NCBI RefSeq assembly: GCF_003347015.1
Contig: NZ_PNFB01000016.1
Coordinates: 31,502 to 95,501, forward strand
Length of the DNA stretch: 64,000 nucleotides
Reading direction: 5' to 3'
From: Brachybacterium sp. YJGR34
GTDB lineage: Bacteria; Actinomycetota; Actinomycetes; Actinomycetales; Dermabacteraceae
Made by a program: the position numbers and the translations under genes
Part shown: positions 33,276 to 42,600 of the stretch, in pieces
Position numbering within the stretch: the stretch's first letter is position 1
Layout: each line of letters begins with the position of its first letter
The notes under the pieces: generated by a model
Told to the model about the DNA's origin: nothing
Seen by the model: the letters and a program-made list of their open reading frames with translations, nothing else
Database searches by the model: none

Positions 33276-35834
33276 ATGCCGATCCTCACGCCCTTCCTGC
33301 CCGAGAGCTCCGCCGATGCCGGACAGGACGCGATCGTCGACGGGTTCGTCGAGGCCCAGGAGTCCGTCGGCCGGACCCTCTACCCGCACCAGGAGGAGGC
33401 GCTGCTGGCCATCGCCGCGGGCGATCATGTCATCGCGGCCACGCCCACCGGCTCCGGCAAGACCACGATCGCCTACGCGGCCCTCTTCGCCGCCCTCGCC
33501 CGCGGCGAGCGCGCGTACTACACCGCACCGATCAAGGCGCTGGTGAGCGAGAAGTTCTTCGACCTGGTCGCCCAGTTCGGCGCGGAGAGCGTCGGCATGA
33601 TGACCGGCGACTCCTCCGTGAACCACGAGGCGCCGATCATCGTGTGCACGGCGGAGATCTTCGCGAACCACGCCCTGCGCGAGGGACCCACCAGCGAGGT
33701 GGGCCTCGCGGTGATGGACGAGTTCCACTACTACGGGGACCCGCAGCGCGGATGGGCCTGGCAGGTCCCGCTGATCGAGCTGCCCCGCTGCCAGTTCGTG
33801 CTCATGAGCGCGACCCTCGGCGACGTCACGCGCTTCGAGGAGGACCTCGAGGAGCGCACCGGGCGCGCCGTGTCCACGATCGACGACGCCCCGCGCCCGG
33901 TGCCGCTGGACTTCCGCTGGTCCCTGGAGCCGCTGCCGGACACGATCGCCACCATCCTGCAGGACCGCGATGCGCCGGTCTACATCGTCCACTTCACCCA
34001 GAAGGACGCGCTCGAGCAGGCCCAGGCGCTGCGGGGGCAGAAGATCCTCGCCGACGGCGAGAAGGAGCGGATCCGGGAGATCATCGGGGACTTCCGCTTC
34101 TCCCGCGGCTTCGGGCAGGTGCTCTCCGGCCTGGTGCGCGAGGGGATCGGGGTCCACCACGCCGGCATGCTGCCCAAGTACCGCCGCCTGGTGGAGAAGC
34201 TCGCCCAGTCCGGGCTGCTGAAGATCATCTGCGGCACCGACACGCTGGGGGTGGGCATCAATGTGCCGATCCGCACCGTGCTGCTCACCTCCCTGGCGAA
34301 GTTCGACGGCAAGCGGATGCGGCTGCTCAACGCCCGCGAGTTCCATCAGATCGCCGGGCGGGCGGGACGCGCCGGCTACGACACCGTGGGCCACGTCGTC
34401 GTGCAGGCGCCGCCGTGGACCATCGAGTTCGAGCGCGAACGGGCCAAGCAGCGCGCCCGCGAGGAGTCCGGCACAGCTCCCAACAGCGCCAAGAAGCGGA
34501 AGAAGGAGCCCAAGCCCCGCATCCCCGAGGGTGCCGTGAGCTGGTCCGAGGCGACCATGACCAAGCTGGTCGAGAACGCTCCCGAGCCGCTGCGCCCCCA
34601 CCTGAAGGTCACCGCCGGCATGGCCCTGGCGCTCATCGCCCGGCCCGGCGATGCGATCGCCGCGGGCCGCCACCTCATCCTCTCCAGCCATCAGACCAGG
34701 ACGCAGAAGCTCAAGCTGGTGCGCGAGGCGGTCGAGATCCTCCGCGGCCTGCGGGATGCGGAGATCATCGAGGTGCTCGAGGAGCCGGACCATCTGGGGC
34801 GCCGCTTCGCGCTGGTCGAGGACCTCCAGCTGGACTTCACCATGAACCAGCCGCTGGCCCCGTTCGCCATCGCGATGATCGACTCCCTCGACGAGGAGTC
34901 CGACTCCCTGACCCTGGACACCCTCTCGATCATCGAGGCGATCCTCGAGGATCCCCGTCAGATCCTCATGGCGCAGCTCAACGCGGCCAAGGGCGAGCTT
35001 CTCGCCGAGCTCAAGGCCGACGGCGTCGAGTACACCGAGCGCATGGCCCGGCTCGACGAGGTCACCTGGCCCAGGCCCCTCGAGGAGGATCTCGAGGCGG
35101 CCCTCGAGATCTATGCGCGCTCGCACCCCTGGGTGCGCGCCGACGACCTCTCCCCCAAGTCCGTGGTGCGCGAGATGTACGAGACCGGGCAGACCTTCAG
35201 CGAGTTCGTGCAGCGCTACGGCCTGCAGCGCTCCGAGGGCATCGTGCTGCGCTATCTCTCCGACGCCTACCAGGCGATGCGGCGCACGATCCCGCAGGAC
35301 CTGCGCACCGAGAGCCTCGACGACCTCATCGAGTGGCTGGGCGTGCTGGTGCGCGGCATCGACTCCTCGCTGCTGGACGAGTGGGAGGCGCTCTCCCATC
35401 CCGAGGAGCTCGAGGCCGACGGCGCCTCCGAGATCCGCCCCAGCACGCCGCGCGGACTCTCCGCCCAGACCAAGGTGCTGCGCACCATGGTGCGGGCCGC
35501 GATGTGGCAGCGCGTGGAGCACTTCGCCTTCGAGCGCGAGCAGCGTCTCGCCGAGCTCGACGGCGCCTCCGGTTGGGACCGGCCGCGCTGGGCGGAGGCC
35601 ATGGACGCCTACTACGACACCTACGACCACGTCGGCATCGACGGGCCGGCCCGCTCCCCGCAGCTGCTGCAGATCACCGAGGAGTCGCGGACCTGGCGGA
35701 TCCGCCAGGTCCTCGACGACCCCGATCGCCACCACGACTGGGCGATCGAGGCGGAGCTCGATCTCGAGGCGACCGACGAGGCCGGGGAGCCGGTGCTCGC
35801 CATCACCCGCGTGGGTGACCTCGCCGACCGCTGA
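33276..35834 (+). CDS. Ski2-like DEAD/DEAH-box helicase with DUF3516
   Basis: Large superfamily 2 helicase of 852 aa, probably acting on RNA. Walker A is AATPTGSGKTTIAYAALF (about 50-67), motif Ia is YYTAPIKALVSEKFFDL, the DExH-like box is MDEFHYY, motif III is LMSATLGDVTRFEEDL, and motifs V-VI are GTDTLGVGINVPIRTVL and EFHQIAGRAGRAGYDT. A Lys-rich linker (PNSAKKRKKEPKPR) follows. The C-terminal part (about 430-850) matches the DUF3516 region that defines this actinobacterial subgroup. No ribosome-binding site precedes the ATG. A bidirectional hairpin follows the stop. Confidence 0.9.
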   Translation: MPILTPFLPESSADAGQDAIVDGFVEAQESVGRTLYPHQEEALLAIAAGDHVIAATPTGSGKTTIAYAALFAALARGERAYYTAPIKALVSEKFFDLVAQFGAESVGMMTGDSSVNHEAPIIVCTAEIFANHALREGPTSEVGLAVMDEFHYYGDPQRGWAWQVPLIELPRCQFVLMSATLGDVTRFEEDLEERTGRAVSTIDDAPRPVPLDFRWSLEPLPDTIATILQDRDAPVYIVHFTQKDALEQAQALRGQKILADGEKERIREIIGDFRFSRGFGQVLSGLVREGIGVHHAGMLPKYRRLVEKLAQSGLLKIICGTDTLGVGINVPIRTVLLTSLAKFDGKRMRLLNAREFHQIAGRAGRAGYDTVGHVVVQAPPWTIEFERERAKQRAREESGTAPNSAKKRKKEPKPRIPEGAVSWSEATMTKLVENAPEPLRPHLKVTAGMALALIARPGDAIAAGRHLILSSHQTRTQKLKLVREAVEILRGLRDAEIIEVLEEPDHLGRRFALVEDLQLDFTMNQPLAPFAIAMIDSLDEESDSLTLDTLSIIEAILEDPRQILMAQLNAAKGELLAELKADGVEYTERMARLDEVTWPRPLEEDLEAALEIYARSHPWVRADDLSPKSVVREMYETGQTFSEFVQRYGLQRSEGIVLRYLSDAYQAMRRTIPQDLRTESLDDLIEWLGVLVRGIDSSLLDEWEALSHPEELEADGASEIRPSTPRGLSAQTKVLRTMVRAAMWQRVEHFAFEREQRLAELDGASGWDRPRWAEAMDAYYDTYDHVGIDGPARSPQLLQITEESRTWRIRQVLDDPDRHHDWAIEAELDLEATDEAGEPVLAITRVGDLADR

Positions 35835-35854
35835 GGCAGCCGGTCGTCGGCGCG

Positions 35855-35889
35855 ATGGAGGCCGGCACCACCAGGGTGCCGGCCTCCAT
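35855..35889. terminator. Bidirectional terminator between helicase and repeat-peptide gene
   Basis: ATGGAGGCCGGCACC (35855-35869) pairs perfectly with 35875-35889 around a 5-base loop. It sits between convergent genes, 20 bases past the helicase stop. Confidence 0.85.
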
Positions 35890-35898
35890 CACGTCCGC

Positions 35899-35917
35899 GC
35901 CGACCCCGAGGGTCGGC
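35899..35917 (-). terminator. Second hairpin after the repeat-peptide gene
   Basis: GCCGACCC (35899-35906) pairs with GGGTCGGC (35910-35917) around CGA; flanking GTCCGC and GCGGAC extend it with a 3-base bulge. It begins directly after the TAG stop of the minus-strand gene. Confidence 0.65.
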
Positions 35918-35925
35918 GGTGCGGA

Positions 35926-36210
35926 CTACTGCGGGTTCACCTCGACGGCCAAGGTGACGCCGCGCTGCGGGTTCACCTCGACGTACTGCGGGTTCACCTC
36001 GACACGCTGCGGGTTGACCTCGACGCGCTGCGGGTTCACCTCGACGAAGGAGCGGAGACTCCGCTGCGGATTGACCTCGACAGCCGAGGCGGCACCCGCA
36101 CCCGCCAGTCCGAGGGACAGGACGAACGCGGCACCCACGGCGGCACGCGCCGTGCGTCCGAGCCGTCGACGCGGGCGGGACGGCGGAAACTCTTCGGAAG
36201 CAGGATTCAC
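35926..36210 (-). CDS. Small secreted protein with six VEVNPQ repeats
   Basis: Predicted exported protein of 94 aa that I do not recognise. GTG 36210 has a GAGAGGA site about 8 nt upstream; a longer frame to 36297 lacks such support. Residues 12-22 are basic, 23-41 hydrophobic and ASA (41-43) is a good signal-peptidase I site. The predicted mature part is 51 aa and consists of VEVNPQ at 44-49, 56-61, 63-68, 70-75, 77-82 and 89-94. Linkers are R, R and Y between the middle repeats, and RSLRSF and RGVTLA at the ends. The last repeat is followed immediately by the stop. No cysteine, aromatic-rich patch or sorting signal is present. It may be a precursor of short peptides or a beta-strand surface polymer; both are guesses. 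Two hairpins flank its 3' end, supporting a real transcription unit. Confidence 0.75.
   Translation of the reverse strand: MNPASEEFPPSRPRRRLGRTARAAVGAAFVLSLGLAGAGAASAVEVNPQRSLRSFVEVNPQRVEVNPQRVEVNPQYVEVNPQRGVTLAVEVNPQ
35929..36081 (-). repeat. Six 18-bp coding repeats
   Basis: Units at 35929-35946, 35965-35982, 35986-36003, 36007-36024, 36028-36045 and 36064-36081. Four are identical at the DNA level (plus strand CTGCGGGTTCACCTCGAC); two differ at one or two bases. All encode VEVNPQ. Near-identity at synonymous sites suggests recent expansion or ongoing homogenisation. Confidence 0.95.
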
Positions 36211-36349
36211 GGTGGGGTCCTCTCGAGGGAGACGAGCACCGGCTCCGGCGCCCGCAGCCTCAGGATAGCCCCGCAGCACTCTCGGCAAAAGGGGCATTCC
36301 CGGCCGAACCGGAATCGTCCCGATCAGCCCTGCCGGTGGTCACCGCACC

Positions 36350-36377
36350 GCGGGGGCCGCGGCGCGGGGGCCGCGGC
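36350..36377. repeat. Tandem 14-bp GC-only duplication
   Basis: GCGGGGGCCGCGGC occurs twice head to tail, 22 bases downstream of narI. It contains a CCGCGG palindrome and may act as part of a terminator for the nar operon. Confidence 0.6.
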
Positions 36378-36398
36378 GCGCCCCGGTCCTGCACAGTG

Positions 36399-37130
36399 TC
36401 AGTACTTCACCTTCTCCCAGCCCCGCCGCTCGGCCTCCTTGCGGGGGTCCTTGCTGCGGTAGACGATGTACGGCCTGGTCAGATAGCCGAGCGGGGCGGC
36501 GAAGACGTGCACCAGGCGCGTGAACGGCCAGATCCCGAACAGCAGCAGCGCGGAGAGGATGTGCAGCTGGAAGAAGATCGGCGCCTGCCCCATCAGCTCC
36601 GGATCGGGTCGCAGGGTCCAGAACTCTCGGAACCAGATCGAGACGCCCTCGCGGTAGTCGTATGTGCCGAGGGCCGAGTGCACGATCGTGGCGAGCAGGC
36701 CGAACAGGATCGTCAGCGACAGCATCAGGTACATCAGCTTGTCCCCCGCCGTGGTGGCGCCGAAGACCCGGGTGTTGGTGCGCCGCCGGTACAGGAGGAT
36801 CAGCAGCCCGCCCACGCAGGCCACGGCCGCGGCGAGCCCGATGGTGATCGCCATGAGGTGGTACAGATGATCGCTGACCCCCAGGAACTCCGTCCAGGAC
36901 TTCGGGATGCCGAGGCCCACCACATGGCCGAAGAAGATGCCGATGATCCCGAAGTGGAACAGCGGCGAACCGATCGACAGCAGGCGCGACTCGTAGATCT
37001 GGCTGGAGCGGGTGGTCCAGCCGAAGCGGTCCGCGCGGAAGCGCCACACGTGCCCGAGCACGAACACGGCGAGCACCATGTACGGCAGCACCACCCACAG
37101 CAGCAGGTCGAGCGTCGAGACGTCGGTCAT
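36399..37130 (-). CDS. narI: Respiratory nitrate reductase gamma subunit
   Basis: Membrane cytochrome b subunit that oxidises menaquinol and passes electrons to NarH. The 243-aa protein has five membrane helices. The heme ligands are all present: His59 and His69 in LFHFGIIGIFFGH, and His190 and His208 in FFQLHILSALLLF and WPFTRLVHVF. The start overlaps the narJ stop (ATGA). It is the last gene of the narGHJI operon. Confidence 0.97.
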   Translation of the reverse strand: MTDVSTLDLLLWVVLPYMVLAVFVLGHVWRFRADRFGWTTRSSQIYESRLLSIGSPLFHFGIIGIFFGHVVGLGIPKSWTEFLGVSDHLYHLMAITIGLAAAVACVGGLLILLYRRRTNTRVFGATTAGDKLMYLMLSLTILFGLLATIVHSALGTYDYREGVSIWFREFWTLRPDPELMGQAPIFFQLHILSALLLFGIWPFTRLVHVFAAPLGYLTRPYIVYRSKDPRKEAERRGWEKVKY

Positions 37131-37960
37131 GAGGGTCGTCCTCTCATCAGGTCCACGGGAACCGGTCCGGGAGCGGCCGCCCCGGACCCGCAGGAGGAGG
37201 CGGCGGAGGTCTGACCGGCGAGGTCGCCGGCGGCGCCGTCCAGTCCGAACCCGTCCGCGCCGTAGCCGTCCAGGCCCACCAGCTCCTCCTCGGGTCCCTC
37301 CTCGGCCAGGCGCAGCACCGCGGCGCGGTCGTCGGCGTCCAGCGGCGGGAGGGTCGCGCACAGGGCCACGAGCGCCCCGTGCCACGGCGAGCCGATGTCC
37401 GCCAGATGCAGGCGCAGCAGCTCGACGCCCGGACGATTGGCGCGCAGGATCTTCGCGCCGCGCTCGGCATCGTGGGCGGCGGCGAACTCGAGCACCACGG
37501 GGAGGTGGTCGGGAAGCTCCTCGGCACCGATCACGAGGCCCGCCGCCCGGAAGTCCTGCTTGATGCGCAGCAGGGCCATCCCCCGCCGGCGGGTGTCCCC
37601 GTGGCTGAAGTACGTCAGGTGCAGGCAGCCGCGCCGGCGCGTGTCGAAGGTGTCCACGTACTGCTCCTGGAGGATCACCGGGTCCTGCGCGGACAGCTGG
37701 TGGAGACTGCCCAGGAGGGCGGTGCGCGCCGGGTCCGGGAGTCCGCCGGCGAGCTCGCGCACGGCGGTGAAGCGCTCGATGGTCCGCTCCTCGGGGTAGG
37801 TGAGCATCCACGAGACCGCGATCCAGCAGATCCGCAGCTCCTCGGTGGTCATCCCGGAGGCGTGCAGCTGGTCCTTCCCGGCCCGTCCGCGCGGCGAGGA
37901 GGCCGTCGCGGCACCGGGCCCGCCGTCCCGTCGGCCCAGCAGCCGGGCGAGCGCACCCAT
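37127..37960 (-). CDS. narJ: Nitrate reductase assembly chaperone NarJ
   Basis: Cytoplasmic chaperone for inserting the molybdenum cofactor and haem into the NarGHI complex. The 277-aa protein starts at ATG 37960 (a GTG one codon earlier is also possible) in a TGATG junction with narH. It has the TorD-like helical blocks: ISWMLTYPEERTIERF-type start (WIAVSWMLTYPEERTIERF), EQYVDTFDTRRRGCLHLTYF and HGDTRRRGMALLRIKQDF, and DHLPVVLEFAA. The C-terminal 60 residues are Gly/Ala-rich and not conserved. Confidence 0.94.
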   Translation of the reverse strand: MGALARLLGRRDGGPGAATASSPRGRAGKDQLHASGMTTEELRICWIAVSWMLTYPEERTIERFTAVRELAGGLPDPARTALLGSLHQLSAQDPVILQEQYVDTFDTRRRGCLHLTYFSHGDTRRRGMALLRIKQDFRAAGLVIGAEELPDHLPVVLEFAAAHDAERGAKILRANRPGVELLRLHLADIGSPWHGALVALCATLPPLDADDRAAVLRLAEEGPEEELVGLDGYGADGFGLDGAAGDLAGQTSAASSCGSGAAAPGPVPVDLMRGRPS

Positions 37961-39591
37961 CACGCGCTCCCCGTGGCCGGGGACGGGAACAGGCCCTCGG
38001 GCCTGCCGGTGCCGTCCCAGTTCAGGAGGTTCACGCGTCCGGCCTCGGGCCGGGGGACGGTCTCGCGGCGCTGGGTGGCGTATCCCGGCCCGGACATGCC
38101 CATCGGCTCCTCCGGCGGGGACATGCTCATCCCCGGCCCACCCGGTGCGTTCAGCGGGCAGTCCGTGCCGGTGCTCTCGAGGTCATGGGCCGATTCGTGG
38201 TGCCCCACCGGGATCACGTAGCGGTCCTCGTATTTCGCGATCGCGAGCAGGCGGTACATCTCCTCCATCTCCTGGCCGGACATGCCCACCGCATTGGCGA
38301 TCCCCTCCTTCGGCTCGCGGCCCAGGTTGATGTCGCGCATGTACGAGCGCATCGCCGCCATCCGGTACAGCACCCGCTCCACGGTGGGGACGTCGCCGGC
38401 GCTGAACAGGTTCGCGAGGTACTCCACGGGGATGCGCAGCGCATCGATCGCCGCGAAGAGGCTCTCCGCGTCCTCCGCGTCGTAGCCGGTGTCCCGCACC
38501 ACGTCCACCACCGGGGACAGCGGCGGGATATACCAGACCATCGGCATGGTGCGGTACTCGGGGTGCAGCGGGAGCGCGACCTCGTAGTCCTTGATGAGCC
38601 GGTAGGTCGGTGATCTCTGGGCGGCCAGGAGCCAGTCGTGCGGGATGCCCGCGGCGCGGGCCCCGGCGATGACCTCGGGATCGTTCGGGTCGAGGAGGAG
38701 GTCGCGCTGGGCGCGGTAGAGGTCCTTCTCGTCCGGGGTCGAGGCGGCCTCGGTGACGCGGTCGGCGTCGTAGAGGACCAGACCGATGTAGCGCAGGCGG
38801 CCCACGCAGGTCTCCGCGCACACCGTCGGCTCACCCTGCTCGATGCGCGGATAGCAGAAGGTGCACTTCTCGGCCTTGCCGGTGCGGTGGTTGAAGTAGA
38901 TCTTCTTGTACGGGCAGCCGGTGACGCACATGCGCCAGCCGCGGCAGCCGTCCTGGTCCACCAGGACGATGCCGTCCTCCTCGCGCTTGTAGATCGCGCC
39001 CGAGGGGCAGGAGGCGACGCAGGTGGGGTTCAGGCAGTGCTCGCAGATGCGCGGCAGGTAGAACATGAAGGTCTGGTCGAACTCCATCGTGACCTTCTCC
39101 TCGATGCCCTTGAGCATCGGGTCGAGGTCCTTGGCCGCGTAGGTTCCGCCGAGGTCGTCGTCCCAGTTGCCGGACCAGGTGATCTCGGTGCGCTCCCCGG
39201 TCAGCAGCGAGGTCGGCGGCGCGGTGGGGATCGTCTCCTGCTGGGCGGGGGCGCGCAGCAGGTTGTCGTAGTCGTAGGTCCACGGCTCGTAGTAGTCCTC
39301 GATGCCCGGCAGGCGCGGGTTGGAGAACAGCTGGAGCAGCTTGGTCAGGCGACCGCCGGCGCGGAGCTTCAGCCGACCGTTCCTCCCCAGCTCCCAGCCG
39401 CCCTTCCACTTCTCCTGGTCCTCGTACCCGCGCGGGTAGCCCTGTCCGGGCCGGGTCTCGACGTTGTTGAACCAGATGTACTCGGTCCCGGAGCGGTTGG
39501 TCCACGCCTGCTTGCAGGTGACCGAGCAGGTGTGGCAGCCGATGCACTTGTCGAGGTTCATCACCATCGACATCTGGGCCATGACGCGCAT
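37960..39591 (-). CDS. narH: Respiratory nitrate reductase beta subunit
   Basis: Iron-sulfur electron-transfer subunit of 543 aa. The first cluster motif uses C16, C19, C22 and C26 (CIGCHTCSVTC). Further motifs are CEHCLNPTCVASCPSGAIYK, CRGWRMCVTGCPYKKIYF (with Trp replacing a cysteine, as expected for the 3Fe-4S cluster) and KCTFCYPRIEQGEPTVCAETC. GGAAGGAA precedes the ATG. It is followed by narJ with a one-base overlap. Confidence 0.97.
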   Translation of the reverse strand: MRVMAQMSMVMNLDKCIGCHTCSVTCKQAWTNRSGTEYIWFNNVETRPGQGYPRGYEDQEKWKGGWELGRNGRLKLRAGGRLTKLLQLFSNPRLPGIEDYYEPWTYDYDNLLRAPAQQETIPTAPPTSLLTGERTEITWSGNWDDDLGGTYAAKDLDPMLKGIEEKVTMEFDQTFMFYLPRICEHCLNPTCVASCPSGAIYKREEDGIVLVDQDGCRGWRMCVTGCPYKKIYFNHRTGKAEKCTFCYPRIEQGEPTVCAETCVGRLRYIGLVLYDADRVTEAASTPDEKDLYRAQRDLLLDPNDPEVIAGARAAGIPHDWLLAAQRSPTYRLIKDYEVALPLHPEYRTMPMVWYIPPLSPVVDVVRDTGYDAEDAESLFAAIDALRIPVEYLANLFSAGDVPTVERVLYRMAAMRSYMRDINLGREPKEGIANAVGMSGQEMEEMYRLLAIAKYEDRYVIPVGHHESAHDLESTGTDCPLNAPGGPGMSMSPPEEPMGMSGPGYATQRRETVPRPEAGRVNLLNWDGTGRPEGLFPSPATGSA

Positions 39592-39639
39592 GAGGGGGAT
39601 TCCTTCCGACGGGCGGACGACGGGCGGTGGGCGGCGGTC

Positions 39640-42600
39640 TCAGTACTCGACGGGAGCGGTGCGCTTGCGGATCACCGTCACCTCGTCGCGCTGGTTGCCG
39701 GTGGGCCCGTAGTAGTTGAAGGCGTAGGAGAGCTGGCCGTAGCCGCCAATCAGGTGCGAAGGCTTGAGCATGATGCGGGTCAGGGAGTTGGTGACTCCGC
39801 CCCGCTTCCCGTCCCGCTCGGTGAGGGGGACGTTGACCGTGCGCTCCTGGCCGTGGTGCATGAAGGCGGTCCCCCGCGGCATGCGATGGCTGACCACGGC
39901 GCGCGCGGCGACCACGCCGTTGCGGTTGACGGCCTCGACCCAGTCGTTGTCCTCGATGCCCACGGCCTCCGCGTCCTCGACGCTCATCCAGATGTTCTGC
40001 CCGCCGCGGGACAGGTTCATCATGAAGAAGTTCTCCTGGTACATCGAGTGGATCGCCCACTTGTTGTGCGGGGTCAGGTAGCGCACGGAGATCGAGGTGC
40101 CGGCCTCGTCCTGCTCGCCCAGCGGGCGCTCGCCGAAGAGCGCGGTCATGTCCAGCGGCGGCCGGAAGACCGGCAGCGCCTCCCCGATCTCGAGCATCCA
40201 GTCGTGGTCGAGATAGAAGTGCTGACGGCCCGTGAGCGTGTGCCAGGGCTTCTTGCGCTCGACGTTGATCGTGAAGGGGCTGTAGCGACGTCCCCCGGTC
40301 TCGGAGCCGGACCATTCGGGGCTGGTGATGACCGGCACCGGGGCGGCCTGGGTGTCCGAGAAGTGGATGCGCTTGCCCTCGTTCTCCGCGGAGAGGTCGC
40401 GCAGCGCCACGCCCGTGCGCTTCTCGAGGGTCTCGAAGCCCTGGGTGGCCATGTGCCCGTTCGTGGTGCCGGACAGTCCCAGGATGAACTCGCAGGCCTG
40501 GAGGTCGGTCTCGATCTTCGGGCGTCCCGCGGCGGGACCGGAGCGGTGGACGCCGTTGAGCCGTCCCAGCTCCTCGACCTGCTTCGTCACGTCGTAGGTG
40601 ATGCCCTTGGTGGTCATCCCGAGGGTGTCCAGCAGCGGCCCGATCGAGGTGAACTTCGCGTGGATCTGGGTGTAGTCCCGCTCCACCTCCACGAGCGTGG
40701 GCATGGTGAGCCCCAGGATCGGTTCGCACTCCCCCGCCTTCCAGTCCCGCACCCTCCCGTGCGGGGTGGCGAGCTCGCCGGGGGTGTCGTGCTGGAGGGG
40801 GAAGGCGACCACGTCCTTGCGGGTCCCCAGATGGGTCTCGGCCAGCTCGCTGAACTTCTTCGCGATCGAGGCCCAGGTCTCCCAGTCCGTGCGGGACTCC
40901 CAGGGGTTGGAGATCGCGGGGTTGAAGGAGTGGATGAAGGGGTGCATGTCCGTGGTGGACAGGTCGTGCTTCTCGTACCAGGTGGCCGCCGGCAGCACCA
41001 CGTCGGAGTGCAGGGTGTGGCTGGTCATGCGGAAGTCGAGCGTGAGCAGCAGGTCCATCTTGCCGATCGGGGCCTCCTCCCGCCATCGCACGTCGCGCGG
41101 GCGCAGATGCTCCGGCGTCTCCTCCCCGGTCGCGGCGCTGTCCACGCCCAGCAGGTGGCGGAAGAAGTACTGATCGCCCTTGGCCGAGGAGCCCAGGGTG
41201 TTGGCCCGCCAGATCGACCAGATGCGCGGATGGTTCTGCGGGGCGTCCGGGTCCTCGGCCGCGAAGTTGATCTCGCCGTTCTTCAAGGCCTCCACGAGAT
41301 ACGGGATGGTCTCCTGGCCGGCGGCGGCGGCCCGATCGGCGACGTCCAGGGAGCTGATGTCGAACTGCGGGAAGAAGGGCTGCCAGCCCAGACGCTGGGA
41401 GAGGGCCACGGCATCGGCGGCGGTGGTCCCGGCGAAGCGGCCCGCCCCGGTGGTCGCGGTGAGGGTGTCGGCCCCGAAGCGGTCATAGCGCCACTGGTCG
41501 GTGTGCATGTACCAGTAGGTGGTCTGGGTCATCTGGCGGGGCGGGCGCGACCAGTCCAGGGCGTTGGCCAGATGCAGCCAGCCGGTGATGGGCCGCACCT
41601 TCTCCTGGCCCACGTAGTGCGCCCAGCCGCCGCCGTTGACGCCCTGGGTGCCGCACAGCGTGGTCAGGGTCAGGAAGGAGCGGTAGATGGTGTCGGAGTG
41701 GAACCAGTGGTTGGTGCCGGCGCCCATGATGATCATGGAGCGCCCGCCGGAGTCGACGGCGCTCTGCGCGAACTCGCGCGCGATCCGTGCGGCGGCCTGC
41801 CCGGGCACGCCCGTGATGGTCTCCTGCCAGGCCGGGGTGTAGAGGGCCTCGGCGTCGTCGAGCCCGCGGGCCCATGTGCCAGGCAGGCCCTCGCGCCCCA
41901 CGCCGTACTCGGCCAGCAGCAGGTCGTAGACGGTGGTGACGGCGCGGCCGTCGATCCGGCGCACGGGGACGCCCCGCGTCACGTCGCCGCGGCCGCCCTG
42001 GCCGGCGGTGTCGAAGCGCGGCATGAGCACCTCGGCGACCTCTTCGTGGTGGCCCAGCAGCGTGAGCGCCGGGTCGAGATCGCCCAGCTCGAGATTCCAG
42101 CGGCCCTCGCCGTCGGCGCTGTAGCGGTGGCCGAGCGTTCCGTTGGGGACGGCGGCCTCACCGCGGGCGGCGTCGAAGAGCAGCGGCTTGAAGTCCGCGT
42201 GCTCGGTCGCAGCCTCCGCGGTGCGCACCTCCCCCAGGTCGCTGGCGACGAGGAACTTGCCCGGGACCAGCGCGCCGTCCTCCCGCTGCTCGAGCTGGAC
42301 GAGGAAGGGCAGGTCCGTGTACTGGCGGGCATAGTCGAGGAAGGCCGGCGTCTGCTTCTCGACGTAGAACTCGCGCAGGATCGTATGGCCCATGCCCATG
42401 GCCAGCGCCGCATCGGTGCCGGGATGGGGGGCGAGCCACTCGTCGGCGAACTTCACCGACTCCGCGTAGTCGGGGGCGACGGAGATGACCTTCTGGCCCC
42501 GGTAACGGGCCTCGGTCATCCAGTGCGCATCCGGGGTGCGGGTCTGCGGGACGTTCGATCCCCACATGATGAGGTAGGCGGCGTCCCACCAGTCCCCGGA

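Noticed and set aside
32115..35834. A 1239-codon reading that merges the glycosylase-like region with the helicase
   Set aside because: The first third is an out-of-frame shadow of the glycosylase-like gene; the helicase begins at ATG 33276 where family similarity starts.
35929..36081. Regular repeats resembling a CRISPR array
   Set aside because: Units are 18 bp with 3- or 18-bp gaps that keep the reading frame and encode VEVNPQ each time; no cas genes are nearby and spacers are far too short.
35926..36297. Longer 123-aa form of the repeat protein
   Set aside because: The extra N-terminus has no ribosome-binding site and would bury the signal peptide; GTG 36210 fits better.
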